Shown piece by piece: positions 22,915 through 31,360 of a DNA stretch of 40,601 nt. The position numbers and the translations under genes were made by a program. Under the pieces are notes generated by a model. That model saw only the letters and a list, made by a program, of their open reading frames with translations, had not been told where the DNA came from and ran no database searches. Where the stretch lies: the NCBI GenBank assembly GCA_041920415.1, contig JBHGYD010000055.1, forward strand, positions 1 to 40,601, in the 5' to 3' direction. Each line of letters opens with the position of its first letter. The stretch's first letter is position 1. The DNA comes from JBHGYD01 sp041920415. GTDB lineage: Bacteria > Bacillota > Bacilli > Bacillales > Anoxybacillaceae.

Positions 22915-23526
22915 ATGGAACATTATTTGCATCATTTTATTGAACAATTTGGATATATTGGCATTATGATTGCCTTAATGGGGGGTATTATCGGTCTTCC
23001 TGTTCCTGACGAAGTATTGTTAACATATGTTGGATATAATATCTTCACAGGAACGATGTCTTATCCCATTGCGTTAGTGAGTAGTTTTATTGGCGCGCTT
23101 ATTGGTATTTCGATCAGCTATTATTTGGGCATCAAACTAGGTTTGCCTTTTTTGCATAAATTCGGTCCTAAAGTACATATAACCGAAAAAAGAATTGAGC
23201 AAACAAAAGCGCTTTTTGCAAAAATGGGACCATTCGTTTTATTTATTGGTTATTTTATTCCAGGAATCAGACACGTTTCCGCTTTCCTTGCGGGAATTAA
23301 TGAGTACAAATTTAAGAAATTCGCCATTTACGCTTACACCGGTGCCCTATTTTGGGTATTCACGTTCATTACGCTAGGAAAAGGGTTAGGAGAGAGTTGG
23401 GGAAAAGTCAAGCATTATATGGAACAATATAGCCCTTATCTGATTCCATTATTTCTTCTCTGTTTACTAATTAGTGCTTATATTTATTACTGGCGCATGA
23501 AAATGAACGCCAAAAACGAAAGCTAA
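22915..23526 (+). CDS. DedA-family membrane protein
   Basis: This 203-residue protein has the DedA (SNARE-associated/VTT) core: GGIIGLPVPDEVLLTYVGY near the N-terminus, the G-x-x-x-G helix SSFIGALIGISISYYLGIKLG, and FIGYFIPGIRHVSAFLAGINEYKFKKFAIYAYTGALFWV with the conserved F/G-R-x-x-P-G-x-R-type loop. Some DedA proteins flip undecaprenyl phosphate or phosphatidylethanolamine across the membrane. Which lipid this one moves is not readable. The ATG has only a weak GGTGG signal. A -10-like TATAAT lies about 45 nt upstream. A bidirectional terminator follows. Confidence 0.88.
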   Translation: MEHYLHHFIEQFGYIGIMIALMGGIIGLPVPDEVLLTYVGYNIFTGTMSYPIALVSSFIGALIGISISYYLGIKLGLPFLHKFGPKVHITEKRIEQTKALFAKMGPFVLFIGYFIPGIRHVSAFLAGINEYKFKKFAIYAYTGALFWVFTFITLGKGLGESWGKVKHYMEQYSPYLIPLFLLCLLISAYIYYWRMKMNAKNES

Positions 23527-23620
23527 TCTCTCCGAGCGTAAGCCCCATGAAAATACAGTGCGATTAATGTGTAAATCAGTATAGGTTAACGAGCGATAAA
23601 ACGAAATGAACTTCCATGCG

Positions 23621-23662
23621 AAAAAACAACACCGTTTTCATCTAAAAACGGTGTTTTCTTTA
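23621..23662. terminator. Bidirectional terminator after dedA
   Basis: AACACCGTTTT (23628-23638) pairs with AAAACGGTGTT (23645-23655), with A-run and T-run flanks, between converging genes. Confidence 0.88.
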
Positions 23663-23665
23663 TTT

Positions 23666-23902
23666 TCAATAAACATTACGCTTGTATTTTGTTTCCGTTA
23701 ATAACCCCATAAATGTGCCAAATCCAAACATAAACATAGCGGCTCCCATAATCCCTAAACTTACAATCGTTAAAAAAAAGTCCTTATTGTAAGCGTTTGC
23801 AATAAAACTTAAGACAAATAAAGAAAACCCGATAATTAATCCAACGGAAGCCATCATTTTGCACATTTGCATAATTGCTTTTCCTTCGTACCGTTCATTC
23901 AT
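23666..23902 (-). CDS. Small two-helix membrane protein, unknown function
   Basis: This 78-residue protein has two hydrophobic helices, about residues 18-40 (ASVGLIIGFSLFVLSFIA) and 47-68 (IVSLGIMGAAMFMFGFGTFMGLL), and a basic C-terminus. I do not recognise the family. AAAGGGG lies 9 nt before the ATG at 23902; the upstream in-frame ATG at 23911 directly abuts the signal and is unlikely. It is monocistronic and converges with dedA. Confidence 0.7.
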   Translation of the reverse strand: MNERYEGKAIMQMCKMMASVGLIIGFSLFVLSFIANAYNKDFFLTIVSLGIMGAAMFMFGFGTFMGLLTETKYKRNVY

Positions 23903-24086
23903 TCTTATCATCCCCTTTCTTTAAAGATAATATTTTTGTCACAAAATTGCAACATTTTTCCTCAACCAAACCACCTATTTTCATTTATAATTAATTTTTT
24001 ACCTAATCACGTAACATTTACAGCGTAAAAAATAAAAGAAACATCGCACACTACATATAACTCCTCAAACGAAGGAGGAAGGGATA

Positions 24087-24344
24087 TTGAATACAATGGA
24101 TTATGATAAAGCATTATATTATACGCACCGCTCCGAATGGGATAACTTGCTGATTTTAATGGTGCGCACAAAAGATGATGTACTTTCGAAAAAAATTGAG
24201 CATTTTCTCCATGCCTACAATTTTGAACACGATTACTCCGTTATTCAAAAGCGCTTGACTGCCCTTTTGCGCTATATTGACCACGCGCTTGAAGTAAGCG
24301 AGCAAAAGACATGGATGGAGCAGTATGCTTACTATTATTCATAA
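24087..24344 (+). CDS. yhdB: YhdB-like protein
   Basis: This 85-residue soluble, mostly helical protein resembles YhdB of Bacillus (MDYDKALYYTHRSEWDNLLILMVRTKDD core). The function is unknown. A TTG start at 24087 lies 8 nt after GGAGG; an in-frame ATG at 24096 is the alternative but is too far from the signal. It has a separate transcription unit, and a bidirectional hairpin follows. Confidence 0.8.
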   Translation: MNTMDYDKALYYTHRSEWDNLLILMVRTKDDVLSKKIEHFLHAYNFEHDYSVIQKRLTALLRYIDHALEVSEQKTWMEQYAYYYS

Positions 24345-24351
24345 ACAAAAG

Positions 24352-24372
24352 AGGAAGGGCATCCCCCTTCCT
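24352..24372. terminator. Hairpin between yhdB and the MFS gene
   Basis: AGGAAGGG (24352-24359) pairs with CCCTTCCT (24365-24372) between converging genes. Confidence 0.75.
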
Positions 24373-24373
24373 T

Positions 24374-25597
24374 TCATAGTGCCTGTGAAATATTCGTTTG
24401 TTCTTTTTTTACGGATTTGATGAATCCTAATACCGTCAATCCAGAGATCAACAATAGCACACTTAACATTGCATACGGAATCATTATATTTTGTAAAGAC
24501 ACAGCGCCTGTAAACGTAAACAACAATAACGCTCGAATCATGAATCCTACCGCGCGAAACAAGCTATCGACCCGTCCAATTTTATCATTTGGAATTCGTT
24601 CCATCATTAACGAGCTACGGGCGACTCTTGTTCCTGCATTGCCAAACGCCGTTAGCACAACGAGTACATAAAAAATAAGCGTATGTTGAAACAGAAGAAA
24701 CATCGTTATTCCAAAAGCGTAAAGGAACACCGTCATCGCGATGCTTGCTTCTGTGCCTATCCGTTTAACCAAAAGCGGAACGGCAAAACCGGCAAAAGCG
24801 GCGCCAAGACCGTAAATCATGCTCTGCATTCCGTATACAGAACCGTCTTCCTTCAATACGTTTGCGATATAAATCGGATGAAGATAATTCGTCATCATCA
24901 CACCGATAAACGGCATAAGCGAAGCAAGCAAAAACCAAAATAACGATGGATGCGCCCGCATATAATGGTATCCTTCCGTCATCTTTTGCCAAAATGAAAC
25001 GCTTTGTGCTACTTGCACGGAACGATGATATGGAATCAACCACATACAGAAAAACGCAACAACATATGTCAGCGCATCCAACCATAAAATCGAGTAAAAC
25101 GGCACTTTCGCAAGCAACACGCTCGCCATTCCTCCAGAGATTACAGTAGCCAATTGCCCTTGAATTTCCATGATGCCGTTCAATTGCTTATATTGATCGC
25201 GCTCAAATATTTCTTGGTTAAAGGCAAACAGCGTCGGATAAAAGAGAAAGTAATAAAGCGAGCCGCTGGCGAATAATACCGCTAAATGCCACACTTGATA
25301 CTCCATCCCCGCCATTCCGTACAAGGCAAGAACAGCAACGGTCACAAAGCCGATCGCTTCTCCGGCAAGCAAAATCGCTTTTCGTGAAAAACGATCAATC
25401 CACATGCCAGCGTACGGTGTAAGCAAAAACATGATCACCGTCATCGTCATAGTAATGTAGCCAAATAATGCTTCCCCACCGCTTTTTTGAATAAGCAGCC
25501 AAGGAATCGTAATCATCGTAATCCCAGTTCCAATGGACGATAGCGTATTAGCAATCAGCAATTTATGCAAGCGGCGATCGATGTATATACTATTCAT
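24374..25597 (-). CDS. MFS transporter, probable efflux type
   Basis: This 407-residue protein has about 12 hydrophobic helices. The motif A-like loop GMWIDRFSRKAILLAGE (about 63-80) between helices 2 and 3 marks the major facilitator superfamily, and the overall look is of the DHA3/enterobactin-exporter-like group. The substrate is unknown. Its ATG overlaps the end of the azoreductase gene by 8 nt, so the two are translationally coupled. AAAGGTGCAAT precedes the start. It could export a product or toxic substrate linked to the azoreductase; this is inference. Confidence 0.85.
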   Translation of the reverse strand: MNSIYIDRRLHKLLIANTLSSIGTGITMITIPWLLIQKSGGEALFGYITMTMTVIMFLLTPYAGMWIDRFSRKAILLAGEAIGFVTVAVLALYGMAGMEYQVWHLAVLFASGSLYYFLFYPTLFAFNQEIFERDQYKQLNGIMEIQGQLATVISGGMASVLLAKVPFYSILWLDALTYVVAFFCMWLIPYHRSVQVAQSVSFWQKMTEGYHYMRAHPSLFWFLLASLMPFIGVMMTNYLHPIYIANVLKEDGSVYGMQSMIYGLGAAFAGFAVPLLVKRIGTEASIAMTVFLYAFGITMFLLFQHTLIFYVLVVLTAFGNAGTRVARSSLMMERIPNDKIGRVDSLFRAVGFMIRALLLFTFTGAVSLQNIMIPYAMLSVLLLISGLTVLGFIKSVKKEQTNISQAL

Positions 25598-26120
25598 ATT
25601 GCACCTTTAGCCATTTGGCAGCATTCATATAACGTTTTAACTCCGAAATCACCGCATCAACTTGTTCTGCGGCCGCTTGCGTTAACATACCTTCAGCAAA
25701 ACAAGATGGATCTAAAACAAGTTGTTTTGGGATGGCGTTTGCATATACCCCGCGCATAACGGTACGCATATTGTTAAGCGCGTTAATTCCACCTTTTCCG
25801 CCTCCTCCGACCGCGATAAGAGCGACAGGCTTATGTTCAAATTCGTCACTTCCTAGAAAATCAAGAGCATTTTTTAATGCGCCGCTCATCGCGTTATGAT
25901 ACTCTGGGGAGCAAAGAATCACTCCGTCAGCTTGTTGTACCATTTGACGCAGATTTCGGACAGACTGCAACATGTATTGACTGGCTTCACCGTTATAAAG
26001 CGGCAACGTTCCTTCGCTTAAATCAATGAGTGCCGCTCCGTATTGTAAAGCAATATGTCTAGCAGCGATGCCAGTTCTTCCCGATTTGCGCGGACTTCCG
26101 TTTATGACAACCATTTTCAT
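25590..26120 (-). CDS. azr: FMN-dependent NADPH azoreductase, YhdA-like
   Basis: This 176-residue flavodoxin-fold reductase matches B. subtilis YhdA (azobenzene reductase) along its length. The FMN phosphate loop is INGSPRKSGRT (about 5-15), followed by SPEYHNAMSGALKNALDFLG and the GGGKGGINALNNMRTVMRGVYANAIPKQLVLDP block, nearly unchanged from the B. subtilis protein as I remember it. It reduces azo compounds and quinones with NADPH. Three in-frame ATGs open the frame. The third, at 26120, has the best distance from GAGGAG. In B. subtilis yhdA follows yhcYZ, and the same order is seen here. Confidence 0.9.
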   Translation of the reverse strand: MKMVVINGSPRKSGRTGIAARHIALQYGAALIDLSEGTLPLYNGEASQYMLQSVRNLRQMVQQADGVILCSPEYHNAMSGALKNALDFLGSDEFEHKPVALIAVGGGGKGGINALNNMRTVMRGVYANAIPKQLVLDPSCFAEGMLTQAAAEQVDAVISELKRYMNAAKWLKVQYE

Positions 26121-26232
26121 CTTCATCTCTCCTCGTTTGTTTTTCTACTTATAGTGTAAACAATGCAAACGGTTCATAAATCGCCAAATCGGGTGAACTT
26201 TTCCTACGCAAATAGCCAAAGAAACAATACGA

Positions 26233-26871
26233 CTAAAGTCTGAGATGTTTTACCGCATAAAGAGCGGCCTGCGTGCGATCAGCAAGGTTCAGCTTAGCCA
26301 AAATATTGGATACGTGCGTTTTTACCGTTTTTTCCGTAATCATTAACGAAGCGGCGATTTCTTTATTGCTTTTCCCCTTCGCGATTTCCGCCAATACTTC
26401 TCTTTCACGCTTCGTAAGCTCCTCTACCAAGTTTTCTTCCTTTTTCTCGCCTTGATATAAATGCGTCATGACATGTGAAGTAACTTTCGGATGAAGTTGA
26501 CTCTCCCCTCTATGCACGGATTTGATGGCTTCAACGAGCTGATCCGGTTCAATATCTTTCAGCTGATATCCAGATGCGCCGGCACGAATCGCGGGGATCA
26601 CATGGTCTTGATCGGCAAAGCTGGTCAAGATTAGAATTTTCGTGTTAGGTGATGTTTCCTTGATTTTTTTCGTTGCTTCAATTCCATCCATGACCGGCAT
26701 AACAAGATCCATGATGACAACATCGGGGCGAAGCTCACTTACAAGCTTTACCGCTTCTTCACCGTTTGCCGCTTCGCCGATAATTTGAATGTCTTTTTGC
26801 GTTTTTAAAAAAAACATCAGTCCTCTTCGCACAACATGGTGATCATCGACGATTAATACTTTAATGGTCAT
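26233..26871 (-). CDS. yhcZ: NarL-family response regulator, YhcZ/AirR-like
   Basis: This 212-residue regulator has a receiver domain (1-120) with acidic pair D9/D10, phospho-acceptor D55 in VVIMDLVMP and a K-containing end. A LuxR-type HTH follows (about 145-210: LTKREREVLAEIAKGKSNKEIAASLMITEKTVKTHVSNILAKL). The start overlaps the kinase stop by 4 nt (ATGA). It is the cognate partner of the adjacent GAF histidine kinase. The staphylococcal counterpart AirR acts in redox- and oxygen-linked gene control. Targets here are unknown; the downstream azoreductase-MFS pair is one candidate. Confidence 0.92.
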   Translation of the reverse strand: MTIKVLIVDDHHVVRRGLMFFLKTQKDIQIIGEAANGEEAVKLVSELRPDVVIMDLVMPVMDGIEATKKIKETSPNTKILILTSFADQDHVIPAIRAGASGYQLKDIEPDQLVEAIKSVHRGESQLHPKVTSHVMTHLYQGEKKEENLVEELTKREREVLAEIAKGKSNKEIAASLMITEKTVKTHVSNILAKLNLADRTQAALYAVKHLRL

Positions 26872-28004
26872 GCTTTTCTCCCCTTTTTCAATGGAATCAT
26901 CGTTTGAATCGTCGTTCCGCTTCCGATCGCGCTTTTAATACGAAACACACCATTTGCCGCCTCAATTCGTTCTTTCATGCTTTTCAAACCAAGAGAAAGT
27001 GTTTCTTCTCCCGTATAATTAAATCCGCAGCCTTTATCACTGATTTCCATCTTCACCCGCTCTTTTTGCACGGAAATGAAAATAGACACAGTGGAAACTT
27101 CAGCATGTTTTTTGCAGTTGTTCAGCGCCTCTTGTCCGACGCGCCATAAACATTCTTCCACTTCATTCGGCAAATCGATCACTCCTTTAATATCCATCTC
27201 CACTTTCAGCCCGAGCATTTTCCCGTAATTCATTAAGGCACTTGCCACGCCGTTTTCTAATCCTTGTGGACGAAGCTGCCAAATGAGCGCCCGCATTTCA
27301 TGAAGAGCCTCCTGCGCCAATTGTTGGATGTAATCCAATGTTTCCTTTAAGCTCTCGTCCCCTGTCACTTCTTTCGCGCCGCGCGCTGTCAAAAGCAACG
27401 AAAACAGCAATTGATTCACAGAATCGTGCAAATCGCGGGCTAAACGGTTTCGCTCTGCTAATAATGCGAGCTTCTGTTCATTTTCCACAAGCTTCATGCG
27501 CTTAATGGCTGTTCCGATTTGGTAAGCAACTGACTCGAGCAATGCCAGTTCCTCGTTTGTAAAATGGCTTTTGTGAGGAGACGCGACGTTTAACAGCCCA
27601 AACTTTTCCTCACCAGCGCGCAAAGGTACAGTTGCATGATGCGTAATCCCTTTTGTATCGCCCCATTTCTCTTCAATTGCATCTTCTAGCCGCTTGCACT
27701 CAATAATATTTGCCGCCCGTTGTAGCCTTCCATCGTTATATCTATCTAAACACCAGCAATCCCCTTCACACATCGGCTGCTTATTTCCCCATGTCAAAGC
27801 AGGAGGCAATTCATAATCAGCAACAAGCGAATAAGCACCGTTTTCGTCAACTAAAAAAATCCAGCCGCATTCGAGCCCTGTTACATCCATTAATTGTTTT
27901 AAAACCGCATGCAGCATTTCCTCCAAATCATTCGCTTCGTTCAGTGTTTCCGCAATCGTTTTTAACGTCTGTAGTTCTTGAATGCGCTGCTTCTCGCTCT
28001 TCAC
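26868..28004 (-). CDS. yhcY: GAF-domain sensor histidine kinase, YhcY/AirS-like
   Basis: This 378-residue soluble kinase has an N-terminal GAF domain (about 20-168), a HisKA_3 dimerisation domain with phosphorylated H193 (LARDLHDSVNQLL) and an HATPase domain (about 280-375, ending with a GCGFNY..GLKSMKERIEAANG block). No membrane helix is present. In the GAF domain, C79-x3-C83-x-C85-x17-C103 forms a four-Cys set. AirS of Staphylococcus, which I take to be related, carries a redox-sensing iron-sulphur cluster in its GAF domain, so a [2Fe-2S] ligand set is likely. A GTG start at 28004 is 8 nt from AGGAGG. Confidence 0.92.
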   Translation of the reverse strand: MKSEKQRIQELQTLKTIAETLNEANDLEEMLHAVLKQLMDVTGLECGWIFLVDENGAYSLVADYELPPALTWGNKQPMCEGDCWCLDRYNDGRLQRAANIIECKRLEDAIEEKWGDTKGITHHATVPLRAGEEKFGLLNVASPHKSHFTNEELALLESVAYQIGTAIKRMKLVENEQKLALLAERNRLARDLHDSVNQLLFSLLLTARGAKEVTGDESLKETLDYIQQLAQEALHEMRALIWQLRPQGLENGVASALMNYGKMLGLKVEMDIKGVIDLPNEVEECLWRVGQEALNNCKKHAEVSTVSIFISVQKERVKMEISDKGCGFNYTGEETLSLGLKSMKERIEAANGVFRIKSAIGSGTTIQTMIPLKKGRKA

Positions 28005-28029
28005 CTCTTTTTCCTCCTTCTTGTTTATA

Positions 28030-28045
28030 TTAAGAATATTCTTAA
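28030..28045 (-). promoter_or_regulatory. Perfect palindrome upstream of yhcYZ
   Basis: TTAAGAATATTCTTAA is a 16-nt perfect palindrome about 25 nt before the kinase start, next to TATA-rich sequence that could be the -10. It is a candidate autoregulatory site for the NarL-type regulator; no direct support. Confidence 0.4.
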
Positions 28046-28057
28046 AAAAATTCGTAC

Positions 28058-28092
28058 AGAAAAAGACAACGCCACTATTGGCATTGTCTTTT
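28058..28092 (-). terminator. Terminator after SDR gene
   Basis: AAAAGACAACGCCA (28061-28074) pairs with TGGCATTGTCTTTT (28079-28092) with one wobble. The minus strand continues TTTTTCTG. Confidence 0.85.
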
Positions 28093-28099
28093 CTCTATT

Positions 28100-28822
28100 T
28101 TAAGCAATCGGATAGTTTTGAATTAACGGATGAAGTACGATTTCATCAATGAGCATATGTTTCGGTGCACTCGCCATGTAAATGACCGCATTGGCGACAT
28201 CCTCTACCTTCAGCCAATCTTGTTTTTCCGGCGTGCCTTGAACAGAATTGGCAAGATACGTATCAACCATTCCTGGGTTAATGGTACCGACGCGAATGCC
28301 GTATTCCCTCACTTCTTGAGCAAGAGAGCCGGAAAAGCCTTGAACCGCGTATTTTGTCGCCGTATAAGCGGCACCATTTGGAATCGTATAACGACCTACG
28401 TCAGACGAAATTGTAATAATCGTCCCCGATTTCCGTTCTTTCATATGTGGAAGCACCGCTTTCACTCCAATAAAGACGCCTTGCACATTGACTTCAAATA
28501 CTTTTTTCCATTCCTCGATGGTTGTTGCTTCTATCGGTTTAAAAAAGCCGATTCCCGCATTGTTGACGAGTATATCGATTTGTCCAAACGTTTCAAGCGT
28601 CTTCGCAACCATTTCGTTCATTTGTTGTTCGTTTGCCACATCGACTTGAAATGTTTCAATATGGTTAAATCCTTTTTCTCTTAGTTCCGTTCCTGTTTTA
28701 TGAATGTCTTCGGAACTTCCGATAAGTGCCAGCTTCGTCCCTTGCTCTGCAAATTTAGCGGCGATCTCCTTTCCAATCCCTCTGGAAGCGCCTGTTACGA
28801 TTGCTACTTTGTCTTTTAACAT
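28100..28822 (-). CDS. Short-chain dehydrogenase/reductase
   Basis: This 240-residue classical SDR has the cofactor motif TGASRGIG (about 10-17), NNAG (about 85-88), catalytic Ser in ITISSDVG and the Y-x3-K pair in YTATKYA. The FabG/YdaD-like look gives no substrate; it could be a general 3-oxoacyl or carbonyl reductase. The start at 28822 is 9 nt from GGAAGG, while the ATG at 28831 overlaps that signal. It lies between pgcA and the yhcYZ genes, with its own terminator. Confidence 0.88.
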   Translation of the reverse strand: MLKDKVAIVTGASRGIGKEIAAKFAEQGTKLALIGSSEDIHKTGTELREKGFNHIETFQVDVANEQQMNEMVAKTLETFGQIDILVNNAGIGFFKPIEATTIEEWKKVFEVNVQGVFIGVKAVLPHMKERKSGTIITISSDVGRYTIPNGAAYTATKYAVQGFSGSLAQEVREYGIRVGTINPGMVDTYLANSVQGTPEKQDWLKVEDVANAVIYMASAPKHMLIDEIVLHPLIQNYPIA

Positions 28823-28897
28823 GATAAACATCCTTCCAATTGTAATTCATTTGCAACTATATAGTAACCGCTTCTTTCACTTTAAAGCAACAAAACA

Positions 28898-30649
28898 TTA
28901 CGCCTTATTAGCTGTCACGTTTAAAAGCGCATGAACTTGTTTCATAACAGCGTTAGAAAGCTGCTCAAGTTGTTTTTCGCTATCTGCTAAAGAATGTCCT
29001 TTTACGCCAAAATAAACTTTCGCTTTCGGCTCCGTTCCTGAAGGGCGCAAACAAAACCATGAGCCGTCTTCTAAGAAGTATTTTAATACGTTTGATTTCG
29101 GAAGGGTAATCGCCGTTTTCGCTCCTGTTTTTGTATCGACTCGTTCACTTGTTTTGTAGTCCTCAATGACGACAATTTTTTTACCTGCCATTTCTGTTGG
29201 CGGTTGCTTGCGGAACGCTGTAAGAAGCGCTTGAATTTGCTCGGCTCCTTCTTTTCCTTTTAACGTTAATGATTGCAATCCTTCACGATAGTAACCGTAT
29301 TTTTCAAATAGCTGCAGCAATCCCTCATACAATGACAGACCTTGCTTTTTGTAAAATGCGCATACTTCTACGGCCAATACAGCTGCTTGAATCGCGTCTT
29401 TGTCCCGAGCAAAATCGCCAATTAAATAACCGTAACTCTCTTCGTAACCAAATTGAAATACATATTGTCCCGTTTGCTCATATTCCTTAATCTTTTCTCC
29501 GATGAATTTAAACCCTGTTAACGTATCGATTGTCTCTAAACCAAATGATTTAGCGATCACCCGACCAAACTCCGACGTTACAATTGTTTTTAACACCACT
29601 CCGTTTTTCGGTAAAATTCCTTTTTCTTTCTTTTGTGAAAGAATGTAATGAAGCAGTAAGCCTCCTGTCTGGTTTCCGGTTAATACGACATATTCTCCGC
29701 TCTCATTTTTTACCGCAATACCTAAACGGTCGGCATCTGGGTCTGTTGCGATTAACAGATCGGCATTCATCTCTTTCCCAACGTTTATTGCTAATTCAAA
29801 CGCAGCGTGTTCTTCTGGATTTGGCGCCTTGACGGTTGAAAAGTTTGGATCCGGAAGCTCTTGTTCTTTCACAACAACGACCTGTGTATATCCAAGCGCT
29901 TCAAGAGCGCGACGTACCGGTTTGTTTGCCGTACCGTGAAGCGGCGTAAAGACGACTTTTACATCGACTTCTTGTGAAAGCTGTGGATTGAGTGAAATCG
30001 TTTTTAATGTTTCAATGTAGGCGCGGTCGATTTCTTCACCAATGATTTGAATAAGACCTTTTTCTTTTAGCGTTGTTTCCTCTTCCACACGAATTGCAAG
30101 CTCATTTTCGACTTCGTTGACGTACTGAATGACTTGGTCAGCGACATTAGGAGGGAGTTGTCCACCATCTTGCCCATATACTTTATAGCCATTATATTCA
30201 GGAGGATTATGGCTAGCAGTAATAACAATGCCTGAAAACGCTTGTAAATAACGAACGGCAAACGAAAGTTCCGGCGTTGGCCGCAACTCATCAAACACAT
30301 ATGTTTGAATTCCATGTGTCGCAAGCGTTTTCGCAGCTTCCATCGCAAATTCCGGCGACTTATGGCGCGAATCGTAAGCAATAACGACACCGCGTTTTTT
30401 TGCTTCCTCTCCAAATGATTCTATGTATCGTGCCAATCCTTCTGATGCTTTACGTACAGTATATATATTCATACGGTTTGTGCCAGGACCGATTTCGCCA
30501 CGCATTCCACCTGTGCCAAACTCTAAATTTTTATAAAAACAATCCTCTAACCATTTCTGATCATTTCTTTTTTCTTGGAGCAATGCCTTCATTTCTTCAT
30601 CTAACTGTTCATATGTGAGCCATTGTTCATACTTGTTTACCCAACTCAA
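28898..30649 (-). CDS. pgcA: Alpha-phosphoglucomutase
   Basis: This 583-residue four-domain phosphohexomutase interconverts glucose 1-phosphate and glucose 6-phosphate, feeding UDP-glucose for wall teichoic acid and glycolipid synthesis. The active-site serine is S146 in TASHNPPEYNGYK, and the Mg2+ loop is DPDADRLGIA. The sugar-binding GYEESYGY motif and the C-terminal phosphate-binding RPSGTEPKAKVY are present. It matches B. subtilis PgcA (YhxB) in length. A TTG start at 30649 is 8 nt from GGAGG. It is monocistronic or leads into the SDR gene 75 nt downstream. Confidence 0.95.
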   Translation of the reverse strand: MSWVNKYEQWLTYEQLDEEMKALLQEKRNDQKWLEDCFYKNLEFGTGGMRGEIGPGTNRMNIYTVRKASEGLARYIESFGEEAKKRGVVIAYDSRHKSPEFAMEAAKTLATHGIQTYVFDELRPTPELSFAVRYLQAFSGIVITASHNPPEYNGYKVYGQDGGQLPPNVADQVIQYVNEVENELAIRVEEETTLKEKGLIQIIGEEIDRAYIETLKTISLNPQLSQEVDVKVVFTPLHGTANKPVRRALEALGYTQVVVVKEQELPDPNFSTVKAPNPEEHAAFELAINVGKEMNADLLIATDPDADRLGIAVKNESGEYVVLTGNQTGGLLLHYILSQKKEKGILPKNGVVLKTIVTSEFGRVIAKSFGLETIDTLTGFKFIGEKIKEYEQTGQYVFQFGYEESYGYLIGDFARDKDAIQAAVLAVEVCAFYKKQGLSLYEGLLQLFEKYGYYREGLQSLTLKGKEGAEQIQALLTAFRKQPPTEMAGKKIVVIEDYKTSERVDTKTGAKTAITLPKSNVLKYFLEDGSWFCLRPSGTEPKAKVYFGVKGHSLADSEKQLEQLSNAVMKQVHALLNVTANKA

Positions 30650-30744
30650 TGTTTATCCCTCCAAAAAAATTCCCTTATTTTTGTATTCGTCACCATGATA
30701 CGATATTCCTTTTCCTTCAAAAATGCAAATGTTTATCCCTTTAC

Positions 30745-30782
30745 AAAAAAAAGGATGCCCCATTGAAATGAGACATCCTTTT
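30745..30782 (-). terminator. Terminator after yhcV
   Basis: AAAAGGATG (30749-30757) pairs with CATCCTTTT (30774-30782), with an inner CATT/ATG pairing. The minus strand ends TTTTTTTT. Confidence 0.85.
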
Positions 30783-30786
30783 AAGG

Positions 30787-31227
30787 TTACGCTTGTGGTT
30801 GAGATGGTTCTGAAATGTTCGTAAGCGCTTGTTCCGCTGCTTCGTCGGAAGCATGATTTGTAGCAATATCGCCTAAGGCCACGATTCCGCGAAGTTGATT
30901 ATTTTCCACGATTGGCAAACGACGAATTTGATGTTGTGACATAACGTTTGCTGCTTCTTGAATACTCATATTCGATGTACCTGTCACTAAACTCGTTGAC
31001 ATCACTTGTGAAACAGGTGTCGAAGCATTTAATCCTTTCGCCGTCGTACGAAGTGTAATATCGCGGTCTGTCACAATGCCTTTCATCTGACCATTTTCCA
31101 CTACAGGAAGTGCACCAACATTTTTCTGACTCATTAATTGAGCCGCTTCTTGAACGGTTTGATTAGGAGAAACAGTCGCTACATTTTTCGTCATAATACT
31201 TTCGACTTTATTGTTATTCAATGTCAT
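30787..31227 (-). CDS. yhcV: Tandem CBS-domain protein, YhcV-like
   Basis: This 146-residue protein has two CBS motifs (about 8-65 and 75-130). Each has the V-x-x-IMT...TVSPNQTVQEAAQLMSQKNVGALPVVE...GIVTDRDI pattern, and the second ends RRLPIVENNQLRGIVALGDIA. Such pairs bind adenosyl ligands (AMP, ATP, c-di-AMP or similar) and signal energy or nucleotide state. The resemblance to B. subtilis YhcV is strong, including the ALTNIS tail. The function is unknown. The signal GGAGAGG is rather close to the ATG, and a TTG two codons in (31221) is a possible alternative start. Confidence 0.88.
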   Translation of the reverse strand: MTLNNNKVESIMTKNVATVSPNQTVQEAAQLMSQKNVGALPVVENGQMKGIVTDRDITLRTTAKGLNASTPVSQVMSTSLVTGTSNMSIQEAANVMSQHQIRRLPIVENNQLRGIVALGDIATNHASDEAAEQALTNISEPSQPQA

Positions 31228-31319
31228 CCTCTCCTTTCACCGATTAGTTTCACCACTTTTCACTCACATATAGGTAGAAAATAATGCTTGTATATTTACT
31301 TTTTGTATGTAAAAAACTA

Positions 31320-31347
31320 AAAAAGGACGATTTTATAAAATCGTCCT
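31320..31347 (-). terminator. Terminator after malL
   Basis: AGGACGATTTT (31324-31334) pairs perfectly with AAAATCGTCCT (31337-31347) over 2 nt. A T-run follows on the minus strand. Confidence 0.85.
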
Positions 31348-31360
31348 ACATCCCATTACT

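Noticed and set aside
26150..26175. Possible cre site (TGCAAACGGTTCAT) upstream of yhdA
   Set aside because: The right half does not fit the cre pattern; the final C position fails.
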